Assembly (NCBI GenBank): GCA_030601015.1
Contig: JAUVUO010000038.1
Coordinates: 1-8,914 of the forward strand
Reading direction: 5' to 3'
DNA length: 8,914 nucleotides
From: Candidatus Omnitrophota bacterium
Lineage (GTDB): Bacteria; Omnitrophota; Gorgyraeia; Duberdicusellales; 4484-171
Part shown: positions 1 through 4,476 of the stretch, piece after piece
Numbering within the stretch: position 1 is the first letter of the stretch
Layout of the letters: each line of letters starts with the position of its first letter
The notes under the pieces: model-generated
What the model was told of the DNA's origin: nothing
Databases searched by the model: none
Seen by the model: the letters and a program-made list of their open reading frames with translations, nothing else
Translations under genes and position numbers: made by a program

Positions 1-205
1 ATAAATATGTTGGTGTTTTTTGGCCGTATATTTTTATGAAGTCTACTATTTTTTGATATATTTTCGCCTTATAAAATTAAGGCAACTTAGTTTTTTATCC
101 TCACCTAAAAAAGTTCGCTATAAAAAATATTATTTTTAGGGAATCTTGTTCCATTAATAGATTTAAGTTCTTGGCTTGAACGCGGTGTTTCTAAATTTAT
201 CCAGG
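1..205 (-). pseudogene. Truncated, frameshifted copy of the SPL-like radical SAM gene (3' part)
   Basis: Seen in the sequence: this stretch aligns, in the same orientation, with 7957-8163 inside the nearly complete SPL-like gene at the other end of the window. By eye the identity is around 80 percent. The 205 versus 207 base lengths are explained by two single-base deletions. Read on the minus strand it gives SSQELKSINGTRFPK, then NNIFYSELF, matching SSRELKSINETRFPK and SNIFYGELF in the live gene. Just after ELF a missing base turns the frame into a TAG stop. A second missing base lies further on, before the stretch matching KIYQKIVDIIK. Homology stops abruptly at about 205, so the upstream two thirds of the gene, including the radical SAM cysteine motif, are absent. 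The left end runs off the window. It is a decayed paralogue and not functional. Confidence 0.85.
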
Positions 206-256
206 AAAATTGATCAAATAATAAAAAATTATTGAATAGATATTATTGATACATGA

Positions 257-382
257 TGTAACACATGGGATATTGAGGCAAAAAACGGTTGGCGTTGGGT
301 TAGTTCTTTAAGCCGTTCTGATACAGGGGCTCATTTATGTGAATTAATTTGGGTAGAAGATTTCGAAATAGAAGAAATGTAA
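257..382 (+). pseudogene. Unidentified protein remnant (C-terminal tail, 41 codons)
   Basis: An open frame begins just after an in-frame TGA at 254-256 and ends at TAA 380-382. It includes the protein-like stretch WDIEAKNGWRWVSSLSR and continues with GAHLCELIWVEDFEIEEM. There is no start codon with a ribosome binding site at its beginning. The composition (several Trp, acidic tail, normal stop) looks like the end of a once longer protein and unlike the surrounding AT-rich noncoding DNA. I do not recognise the family. It sits directly after the broken end of the radical SAM pseudogene, so it may be debris from the same rearrangement. Chance coding resemblance is possible. Confidence 0.35.
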
Positions 383-690
383 GGAATAATAGATAAAAAA
401 ATATCTTCGTTTAAATTTAAAAATTATAATTATGCCAAATTAATATAGTAAAGGCAAATAGTCCTGTAGATTTCGGTCATGGATTTAATCCTCAGCTTGC
501 TGAGGGACAGTTTATGGTTTTAATATTATTTTTTTTAAAATTTTATTTAATCGCCGAATTTTGATAGTGGATAAAGGTATGAATTTTGTCACATTACCCT
601 ATTGAAATATTTAATAATAATAATACAATAAAAATAGGCGGTTATTAAATTATATGTGTTTACTTTTATAGTTATCTTTAGATTATTTAG
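383..690. other. AT-rich gene-poor stretch
   Basis: No open frame on either strand looks like a protein here. The stretch is very rich in A and T, with poly-T and poly-A tracts near 527-545 and AAT runs near 610-630. The only distinct structure is the short perfect inverted repeat at 490-505. The right end probably contains the promoter of the small gene at 719. Confidence 0.5.
490..505. repeat. Short perfect inverted repeat (hairpin)
   Basis: CCTCAGC and GCTGAGG are perfect complements separated by TT, giving a compact hairpin, and are followed by GACAG. A T-rich tract begins about 20 bases downstream, too far for a standard intrinsic terminator. It may be part of a dispersed palindromic repeat. 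Confidence 0.4.
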
Positions 691-701
691 GTTTGTATAA
701 T
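672..701 (+). promoter_or_regulatory. Possible sigma-70 type promoter of the small gene at 719
   Basis: TATAAT at 696-701 is a perfect -10 hexamer. The best -35 candidate is TTATCT at 672-677, a 3/6 match to TTGACA with an 18-base spacer. In such AT-rich DNA a -10 match alone is weak evidence. The position, 18 bases before the start codon of a gene with a strong ribosome binding site, fits a short-leader transcript. Confidence 0.35.
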
Positions 702-718
702 TTAAGGAGGTGAGAAAA

Positions 719-886
719 ATGACACAAGGCAGAAAAGCTTATGGGCCTACGATGAAAAGCAGGAGAGACTTTAAACATTTTAAAAAGATGGGGAAAGAAT
801 GCCAAAAGGCTAACAGTATAGAGGATACTATATTGAAAAAGGATTTATACCAAAAATTAAAAAAACCTCGATGGCAGGATAAATAA
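719..886 (+). CDS. Small basic protein of unknown function (55 aa)
   Basis: The start is ATG at 719, preceded by the strong ribosome binding site AAGGAGGTG at 704-712 with good spacing, and the stop is TAA at 884-886. The protein begins MTQGRKAYGPTMKSRRDF and is dominated by Lys and Arg, with a short acidic patch (SIEDTI) in the middle and a basic end (KKPRWQDK). There is one cysteine (residue 28), no membrane segment and no signal peptide. Strong charge and small size suggest a nucleic-acid- or ribosome-associated protein, but no motif proves this and I do not recognise the family. The gene ends 67 bases before the protease gene, in the same direction, so the two may share a transcript. The clean ribosome binding site and the sharp change from the noncoding DNA upstream make it likely real. 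Confidence 0.65.
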   Translation: MTQGRKAYGPTMKSRRDFKHFKKMGKECQKANSIEDTILKKDLYQKLKKPRWQDK

Positions 887-953
887 AGTAATTATAGTAT
901 AAAAATTTGATGTTTTTGTTTTATATATTAATTTTAGGGAATAAGGAGTTTTT

Positions 954-2195
954 GTGGTTAAAAAAATAATAAATACCATTATTTTTGTAGGTGTAGGATT
1001 TTTATTCCATAGTTCAATGGTTTACGGAGCGGTAAGTAGTTTAAGAGAAACCCCCATAGTTCAAGTAGTTCGAGAAAATGCCGATGCGGTAGTGAATATA
1101 AGTACCGAACGCATTGTGTATTTGAGAGAAAATCCTTTTTGGGGGAGTTATGGCAGTGAATTTGATTTGATATTTGAAGAATTTTTTGGGTTTAACCGTC
1201 CTAGCCGGGCAATTAGTCTAAAAAGTGTAGGCTCAGGAGTTGTTATAGATAAATCCGGGATTGTTGTGACAAATGCTCATGTAGTGAATATGGCAACAAA
1301 TATTTTTATAGTATTAAATGATGGGACGTCTTTAGAAGGAAAAGTTGTATATGAAAATTTGGAAGGGGATCTTGCACTTATAAAAGTTGATTCAGCTGTT
1401 TCTTTAAAAGAAATTAAATTAGGATTTTCAGGAGATGTAATGATAGGCGAAACAGTGGTAGCCATAGGAAATCCCCTTGGTTTTGAGAATTCGGTAACTG
1501 CCGGAATTATTAGCGGAAAAAACAGAACAATTGTTTCAGATATGGGAAAATATTCTTTTGAAGGTTTGTTGCAAATAGATGCTCCGATTAATCCCGGCAA
1601 TAGTGGAGGGGCATTGATAAATTTAGATAGTGAGTTGGTGGGTATTAATGTAGCGGTTGTTCAAAATTCGCAAAGCATAGGGTTTGCTATACCTATTGAA
1701 AAAGTTAGAAAGATAATGCAAGATTATAAAAATAAAGGAGCTTTTGATTTTAGAAAAAAAAAGATTCGTAATTATTCTCGAAACAGAAAGATATTTATTG
1801 ATCCTTCTTTGGATAAATCTCAAGATAAACAGGGATTTTTGGAAAAATTTTTTCAAGGCGGCTTTGGCGGCGATGATGATGGAATGATGGATACAGGTAT
1901 GTTTGATTTGAAAATGGAAGATAAAGGTAACGAGTACGTCGTTAAATTTAATATTTCCGGACTTGATGAGAATAAGATAAATATTCAAATAAAAGGTTCT
2001 ATGATTATGGTTTCAGGCGAGCGAAGTATTCAGACGGAAGATAGGATGGGTGATAAATATTATCGAAAACAAAAAAGTTTTGGATATTTTTCCAAGAGTA
2101 TCCCTTTGCCTGATGATGGGGATGTTACTGGTTTGTCTTCGCATTATGATGATAAAGTTTTAACTATTAGGATTCCTAAGAAGGGTAATAACTGA
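954..2195 (+). CDS. Secreted HtrA/Do-like trypsin-fold protease with C-terminal Hsp20 (alpha-crystallin) domain
   Basis: Start is GTG at 954, with AAGGAG at 943-948 five bases upstream. Residues 1-26 form a signal peptide: a KK start, a hydrophobic core, and a likely cleavage near VYGA. Residues 30-255 are a trypsin-like serine protease domain of the HtrA/DegP family. His109 (TNAHVV), Asp139 (GDLALIKV) and Ser217 (NPGNSGGAL) form a complete catalytic triad, so the enzyme should be active. A basic linker (about 257-282, FRKKKIRNYSRNRK) and an acidic/Gly-rich stretch (305-313) follow. Residues about 317-408 match an alpha-crystallin domain: VVKFNISGLDENKINIQIKG, VSGER, SIPLPDD and DDKVLTIRIPK. 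No PDZ domain is present, whereas HtrA proteins normally carry one or two. I infer a periplasmic or envelope quality-control protease whose chaperone domain binds unfolded clients in place of PDZ. No frameshift is visible across the join. Confidence 0.93.
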   Translation: MVKKIINTIIFVGVGFLFHSSMVYGAVSSLRETPIVQVVRENADAVVNISTERIVYLRENPFWGSYGSEFDLIFEEFFGFNRPSRAISLKSVGSGVVIDKSGIVVTNAHVVNMATNIFIVLNDGTSLEGKVVYENLEGDLALIKVDSAVSLKEIKLGFSGDVMIGETVVAIGNPLGFENSVTAGIISGKNRTIVSDMGKYSFEGLLQIDAPINPGNSGGALINLDSELVGINVAVVQNSQSIGFAIPIEKVRKIMQDYKNKGAFDFRKKKIRNYSRNRKIFIDPSLDKSQDKQGFLEKFFQGGFGGDDDGMMDTGMFDLKMEDKGNEYVVKFNISGLDENKINIQIKGSMIMVSGERSIQTEDRMGDKYYRKQKSFGYFSKSIPLPDDGDVTGLSSHYDDKVLTIRIPKKGNN

Positions 2196-2234
2196 TTATT
2201 GAAATATCACAAGACTGCGGGGGCAGACATTATC

Positions 2235-2279
2235 ATCCGGGGTCGCCTGCCGGCAAGGCAGAAATCCGTATTAGGCGGA
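2235..2279. repeat. GC-rich palindromic intergenic repeat
   Basis: CTGCC (2247-2251) pairs with GGCAG (2257-2261) around GGCAA, and TGCCGGCA (2248-2255) is itself a perfect palindrome. Outer pieces TCCG, GCCT, AGGC and CGGA form a nested imperfect dyad. The GC content is far above the flanking DNA. The pattern resembles dispersed palindromic elements found between genes in many uncultured bacterial genomes. Only one copy is visible here, so calling it a repeat family is inference. Confidence 0.4.
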
Positions 2280-2398
2280 AATATTGAAATTGTTAAACAG
2301 AAGAATAGAAAATCTCCGGCAATATCATGTGAGATTCTATATGGCAATTAGTTAGTTTTAGAAGCCGCGTAAAAAATGGTAAAATTTCAATTACCCCA

Positions 2399-2432
2399 TT
2401 GACAAGGGAAGCAATGCGTGATAAATTATAAT
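2399..2432 (+). promoter_or_regulatory. Possible promoter of the Fur-family gene
   Basis: TATAAT at 2427-2432 is a perfect -10 hexamer, and TTGACA at 2399-2404 is a perfect -35 hexamer. The 22-base spacer between them is too long for a normal sigma-70 promoter, so probably only one of the two is used, with a weaker partner. The position just before the Fur-box-like site and the ribosome binding site is right for the transcript of the regulator. Confidence 0.4.
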
Positions 2433-2433
2433 T

Positions 2434-2452
2434 GAGAGTGGGAATCATTATC
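2434..2452 (+). promoter_or_regulatory. Fur-box-like operator
   Basis: GAGAGTGGGAATCATTATC matches the 19-base Fur box consensus GATAATGATAATCATTATC at 15 of 19 positions, with the right half perfect. It begins two bases after a TATAAT hexamer and ends four bases before the ribosome binding site of the Fur-family gene. A bound repressor there would block transcription start. This fits autoregulation by the adjacent regulator, with metal as corepressor. The consensus is established for iron-sensing Fur; which metal is sensed here cannot be read from the site. Confidence 0.65.
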
Positions 2453-2465
2453 AATAAGGAGAGAT

Positions 2466-2948
2466 ATGCCTGGGGGATTTGGAAAAGGTTCGGTGTGGTG
2501 TCATGGTAGATTTAGGGGGTATGGGTATCGGATGACCGTATCCCGTCAAGCAATTTTAGATGTTTTAAACACGACAGTCAAACATTTGAGTGCCGAAGAT
2601 ATATATCATGAGGTTCATAAGATTCATCCCTCAAGCGGGATGTCTACTGTTTATAGGACATTAGAGCTGCTTTCCCGGTTAAAATTGGTGTTTAAATTTG
2701 ACTTTGGTGACGGCAGGGCCAGATATGAATTAAATAAGCGGTTAGAAAATAAAGAATACCATCATCATCACTTGGTATGTATTAATTGTCAGCGGGTGAT
2801 AGATTATACTGATTTTATTGAGGATGAAGTGGAGTTGTTAAAGAAGACGGAAAAAGGACTTTCTAAAAAATATAATTTTAAAATTATGAGACATATTCTT
2901 CAATTTTACGGGTTGTGTAACCGATGTGAGGAGAAGGGTAAGGAATAA
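2466..2948 (+). CDS. Fur-family metal-responsive transcriptional regulator
   Basis: The 160-residue protein has the Fur layout. A winged helix-turn-helix spans residues about 24-90, with recognition helix MSTVYRTLELL near 59-69. The dimerisation and metal-binding half follows, with YHHHH (98-102), the zinc pair CINC (C105, C108) and a second pair CNRC (C151, C154), which together make a structural zinc site. DGRARYEL at 82-89 is the usual wing. The ATG at 2466 has AAGGAG four bases upstream. The alternative ATG at 2532 (residue 23) would give a standard-length Fur but has no ribosome binding site. The extra 22 residues are rich in Gly and aromatics (GRFRGYGYR) and open with MPGG, as does the next gene product. 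Located at the head of the metallocluster gene group behind a Fur-box-like site, it probably controls itself and perhaps the genes downstream. Whether it senses Fe, Zn, Mn or peroxide cannot be told. Confidence 0.93.
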   Translation: MPGGFGKGSVWCHGRFRGYGYRMTVSRQAILDVLNTTVKHLSAEDIYHEVHKIHPSSGMSTVYRTLELLSRLKLVFKFDFGDGRARYELNKRLENKEYHHHHLVCINCQRVIDYTDFIEDEVELLKKTEKGLSKKYNFKIMRHILQFYGLCNRCEEKGKE

Positions 2949-2962
2949 GTATATTTTTTTGT

Positions 2963-3029
2963 TCGTTAATGGGAATGGTTCCCTTTAACGATATGGCAAG
3001 ATCCTGCGGCTTTTATAGCCGCTTAGGAT
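2963..3029 (+). promoter_or_regulatory. Two consecutive hairpins in the leader of the DUF5320 gene
   Basis: Hairpin 1: TCGTTAATGGGAA (2963-2975) pairs with TTCCCTTTAACGA (2979-2991), 12 of 13 positions, around the loop TGG. Hairpin 2: ATCCTGCGGC (3001-3010) pairs with GCCGC plus AGGAT (3018-3022 and 3025-3029) around TTTTATA, with a two-base TT bulge. No T run follows either, so simple termination is unlikely. Hairpin 1 has the dyad symmetry of a dimeric repressor operator. The pair could also act as an RNA leader element or as mRNA processing or stability structures between the regulator and the operon. Confidence 0.5.
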
Positions 3030-3060
3030 TAATTTGTCCAGAATGTTTGGGCATGTAGAG

Positions 3061-3068
3061 AGGAGGTG
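3061..3068 (+). promoter_or_regulatory. Ribosome binding site that fixes the DUF5320 start
   Basis: AGGAGGTG is a near-perfect anti-16S match six bases before ATG 3075. The in-frame GTG at 3066 lies inside this site and therefore cannot be the start. Confidence 0.8.
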
Positions 3069-3074
3069 AGTACA

Positions 3075-3386
3075 ATGCCAGGTGGTGACAGAACAGGCCC
3101 TAGAGGAATGGGCCCTATGACAGGCCGAGGTGCTGGTTATTGCGCCGGGTACCCCGTGCAGGGTTATGGCCGTGGATTGGGCAGAGGCCGTGGGTTAGGC
3201 CGTGGGTTAGGCCGCGGTTACGGCGTTCCTTATGGAAATTTGTATTGGCAAGGGCAGAGTGTTTCTTCTCAGGAGGAGACACAGATGCTTAAGGAGCAAT
3301 CTAAGGTTGCGCAGGAGGAGATCAACGCTATAAACGCACGGTTAAAACAACTAGAATCTGGCGCAGGTGCTGAGGGTAATGAGTAG
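3075..3386 (+). CDS. DUF5320-family Gly/Arg-rich protein with C-terminal coiled coil
   Basis: The protein has 103 residues from ATG 3075. The N-terminus MPGGDRTGPRGMGPMTGRGA, followed by GYCAGY, is the family signature. Residues about 30-51 are a low-complexity GRGL/GLGRG array. Residues about 65-95 (SSQEETQMLKEQSKVAQEEINAINARLKQLE, shown here as two parts: SSQEETQMLKEQ and EEINAINARLKQLE) have heptad-like spacing and predict a helix or coiled coil. There is one cysteine (in GYCAGY). The function of the family is unknown. It is found beside NifX-like and COG1149 ATPase genes in anaerobes, as here, which suggests a scaffold or metal-cluster partner; that role is inference. It shares the MPGG opening and a Gly/Arg/Tyr-rich flavour with the extended N-terminus of the Fur-family protein upstream. 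Confidence 0.88.
   Translation: MPGGDRTGPRGMGPMTGRGAGYCAGYPVQGYGRGLGRGRGLGRGLGRGYGVPYGNLYWQGQSVSSQEETQMLKEQSKVAQEEINAINARLKQLESGAGAEGNE
3168..3221 (+). repeat. In-frame 12-base tandem repeat coding Gly-Arg-Gly-Leu
   Basis: The unit GGCCGTGGGTTA (G-R-G-L) occurs twice exactly at 3186-3197 and 3198-3209. Near copies lie at 3168-3179 and 3210-3221, the last coding GRGY. A six-base GGCAGA spacer (3180-3185) interrupts the array. Copy number can change by slippage without breaking the frame. Confidence 0.8.
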
Positions 3387-3405
3387 CAGTAAGCAGTAAG
3401 AAATG

Positions 3406-3437
3406 GGCGGGAATAGCGCGGCGTGTTTATTTCCGCC
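3406..3437 (+). terminator. Weak terminator-like or attenuator hairpin
   Basis: GGCGGGAATA (3406-3415) pairs with TATTTCCGCC (3428-3437), with one G-U wobble and a 12-base loop. A run of five T lies about 12 bases further on (3449-3453), too distant for a classical intrinsic terminator. Partial attenuation or mRNA stabilisation between the DUF5320 gene and the first NifX-family gene is plausible. Confidence 0.35.
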
Positions 3438-3468
3438 TATTTAATAACTTTTTAAAAGGAGGTTAATT

Positions 3469-3870
3469 TTGAAAATAGCGATTTCTACAGATGGCGATTT
3501 AGTATCTGCTCATTTTGGACGATGTCCATCTTTTACTATTATCGAGTTTGAGGAAAATAAAGTAATAAGTAATTATAGGATTGATAATCCAGGGCATCAT
3601 CCGGGATTCTTGCCACAATTTTTAAAGGAAAAAGGCGTGAACGGTATTATTGCCGGAGGTATGGGGCAACGGGCTCAAATGTTATTTGAAGAAAATGGAA
3701 TTGAAACAATAATGGGAATTAGCGGTAAAGTAGATGAAGTGGTTTATCAAGTCGTGGCAGGGACGCTTCAAGCTGGAAAAAGCCTTTGTCAGCCTGGGGC
3801 GGGAAAGGGGTATGGTGTAGAAAAGACAGTTTGTGATCATGAGAATGAAGATAATTGTGAAGATGAATAG
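3469..3870 (+). CDS. NifX-family (COG1433) Fe-Mo cluster-binding-like protein with Cys-containing tail
   Basis: The start is TTG at 3469, supported by AAAAGGAGG just upstream and by the family N-terminus MKIAISTDG. Residues 1-103 are one dinitrogenase iron-molybdenum cofactor domain, an RNase H-like fold. Conserved features are HFGRC (15-19), the DNPGHHPGFLPQFL segment (39-52), IIAGGMGQRAQ (60-70) and GISGKVDEVV (83-92). This is the MTH1175-like branch. A tail of about 30 residues has C107 (CQPGAGKG), C122 (CDH) and C130 between acidic residues, a possible extra metal or Fe-S ligand set. The family binds metal-sulfur clusters (NifB-cofactor carriers, Orange Protein). No nitrogenase genes are near, so nitrogen fixation is not implied. 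The stop is two bases from the ribosome binding site of the next gene, so the two are co-translated. Confidence 0.9.
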   Translation: MKIAISTDGDLVSAHFGRCPSFTIIEFEENKVISNYRIDNPGHHPGFLPQFLKEKGVNGIIAGGMGQRAQMLFEENGIETIMGISGKVDEVVYQVVAGTLQAGKSLCQPGAGKGYGVEKTVCDHENEDNCEDE

Positions 3871-3874
3871 GAGG
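3869..3874 (+). promoter_or_regulatory. Ribosome binding site that decides the second NifX-family start
   Basis: AGGAGG overlaps the stop of the preceding gene. The ATG at 3876 is only one base away, too close to use. The ATG at 3882 is seven bases away and gives the family N-terminus MKVCITSQG. Confidence 0.7.
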
Positions 3875-3881
3875 TATGTTT

Positions 3882-4247
3882 ATGAAAGTTTGTATTACGT
3901 CACAAGGAGATAAGTTAGATTCAGCAATTGATCCGCGTTTTGGCCGGTGTCAATATTTTATAATTGCTGATACAGAGTCAGAAGATTTTGAAGCAGTACC
4001 AAATCCTAATATGGATAGTATGGGTGGAGCAGGTATCCAATCCGGACAGTTCATTTCCGAGAAAGAAATAAAAGCTGTGCTTACCGGTAATGTTGGGCCC
4101 AATGCTTATCAAACTTTAAATGCGGCTGGCGTTTTGGTTATTACCGGGGTGTCTGGTAGGGTAAGAGATGCAATTCAAAAGTATAAAAATGGAGAATTCA
4201 AATCAACTGATGGGCCTAGTGTAGGGTCTAAATTCGGGACTGCTTAA
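3882..4247 (+). CDS. NifX-family (COG1433) protein, single domain
   Basis: It has 121 residues from ATG 3882. The whole length is one NifX/NafY-type domain: MKVCITSQGDKLDSAIDPRF, then GRC (21-23), YFIIAD, a Gly-rich GGAGIQSGQ (48-56), LTGNVGPNAYQTL (67-79) and ITGVSGRVRDAI (87-98). It differs from the preceding paralogue in having the SAIDPRFGR motif and GNVGPNAYQ, and it lacks the Cys tail. It has two cysteines (C4, C23). This type is the closer match to Orange-Protein-like and NifX-like members that carry a metal-sulfur cluster. Two divergent COG1433 paralogues next to two COG1149 ATPases is a recurrent arrangement in anaerobes. Its client and cluster type are unknown. Confidence 0.9.
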   Translation: MKVCITSQGDKLDSAIDPRFGRCQYFIIADTESEDFEAVPNPNMDSMGGAGIQSGQFISEKEIKAVLTGNVGPNAYQTLNAAGVLVITGVSGRVRDAIQKYKNGEFKSTDGPSVGSKFGTA

Positions 4248-4476
4248 AATTGAAAAGTACTATAAGACGGATGACAGAAGCCGAAAGATGGAAAATTATA
4301 GTAACTGTTAACGGTTATAGATGTGATAACTTTGAGGTAGATAGTAATCAATAGAAATACATTGAAAGAAGTTTGCGGAAAAATAAGAATAAGTTAGAGT
4401 GAGAAGTGGTTTTTAATAAATGGGTGTAATAGGCAAAGAAAATAATTAATAATTAGTGATAGAAAGGTGTTAAAAA
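4248..4476. other. Intergenic gap within the gene group, with a small dyad
   Basis: The gap is 229 bases long. It contains an imperfect palindrome TAACTGTTAACGGTTA at 4302-4317 (14 of 16 positions symmetric) that could be an operator. It also contains a weak promoter-like pair, TTGAAA 4362-4367 and TAAGAA 4384-4389 with a 16-base spacer. A 27-codon frame at 4271-4354 reads like protein (MTEAERWKIIVTVNGYR) but has no ribosome binding site. The gap may separate two transcripts, with the ATPase genes under their own promoter. Confidence 0.4.

Larger units (their letters stand above)
2196..2433. other. Intergenic region with palindromic repeats
   Basis: There is no protein-like frame. The region holds a GC-rich palindromic stretch (2235-2279, listed separately). 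It also has a bulged inverted repeat: ATAGAA plus AATCTC at 2305-2316 pairs with GAGATTCTAT at 2331-2340, leaving two unpaired A. No run of T follows either structure, so neither is a convincing intrinsic terminator for the protease gene. The right end contains the promoter-operator of the Fur-family gene. Confidence 0.5.

Noticed and set aside
1277..1988. Two long antisense frames (1277-1600 and 1623-1988, minus strand)
   Set aside because: They lie wholly inside the protease-Hsp20 gene, whose conserved motifs on the plus strand are unambiguous, and their translations show no family motifs.
3066..3074. GTG start at 3066 for the DUF5320 gene
   Set aside because: The codon lies within the AGGAGGTG ribosome binding site, and the family signature begins at the ATG at 3075.
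3469..4247. Nitrogen fixation locus
   Set aside because: NifX-family names suggest it, but no nifH, nifD, nifK, nifE, nifN or nifB is present. COG1433 proteins occur widely outside nitrogen fixation.
4271..4354. 27-codon frame MTEAERWKIIVTVNGYR... between the NifX-family and ATPase genes
   Set aside because: It is protein-like in part, but has no ribosome binding site and no recognisable family; it is mentioned only in the intergenic entry.
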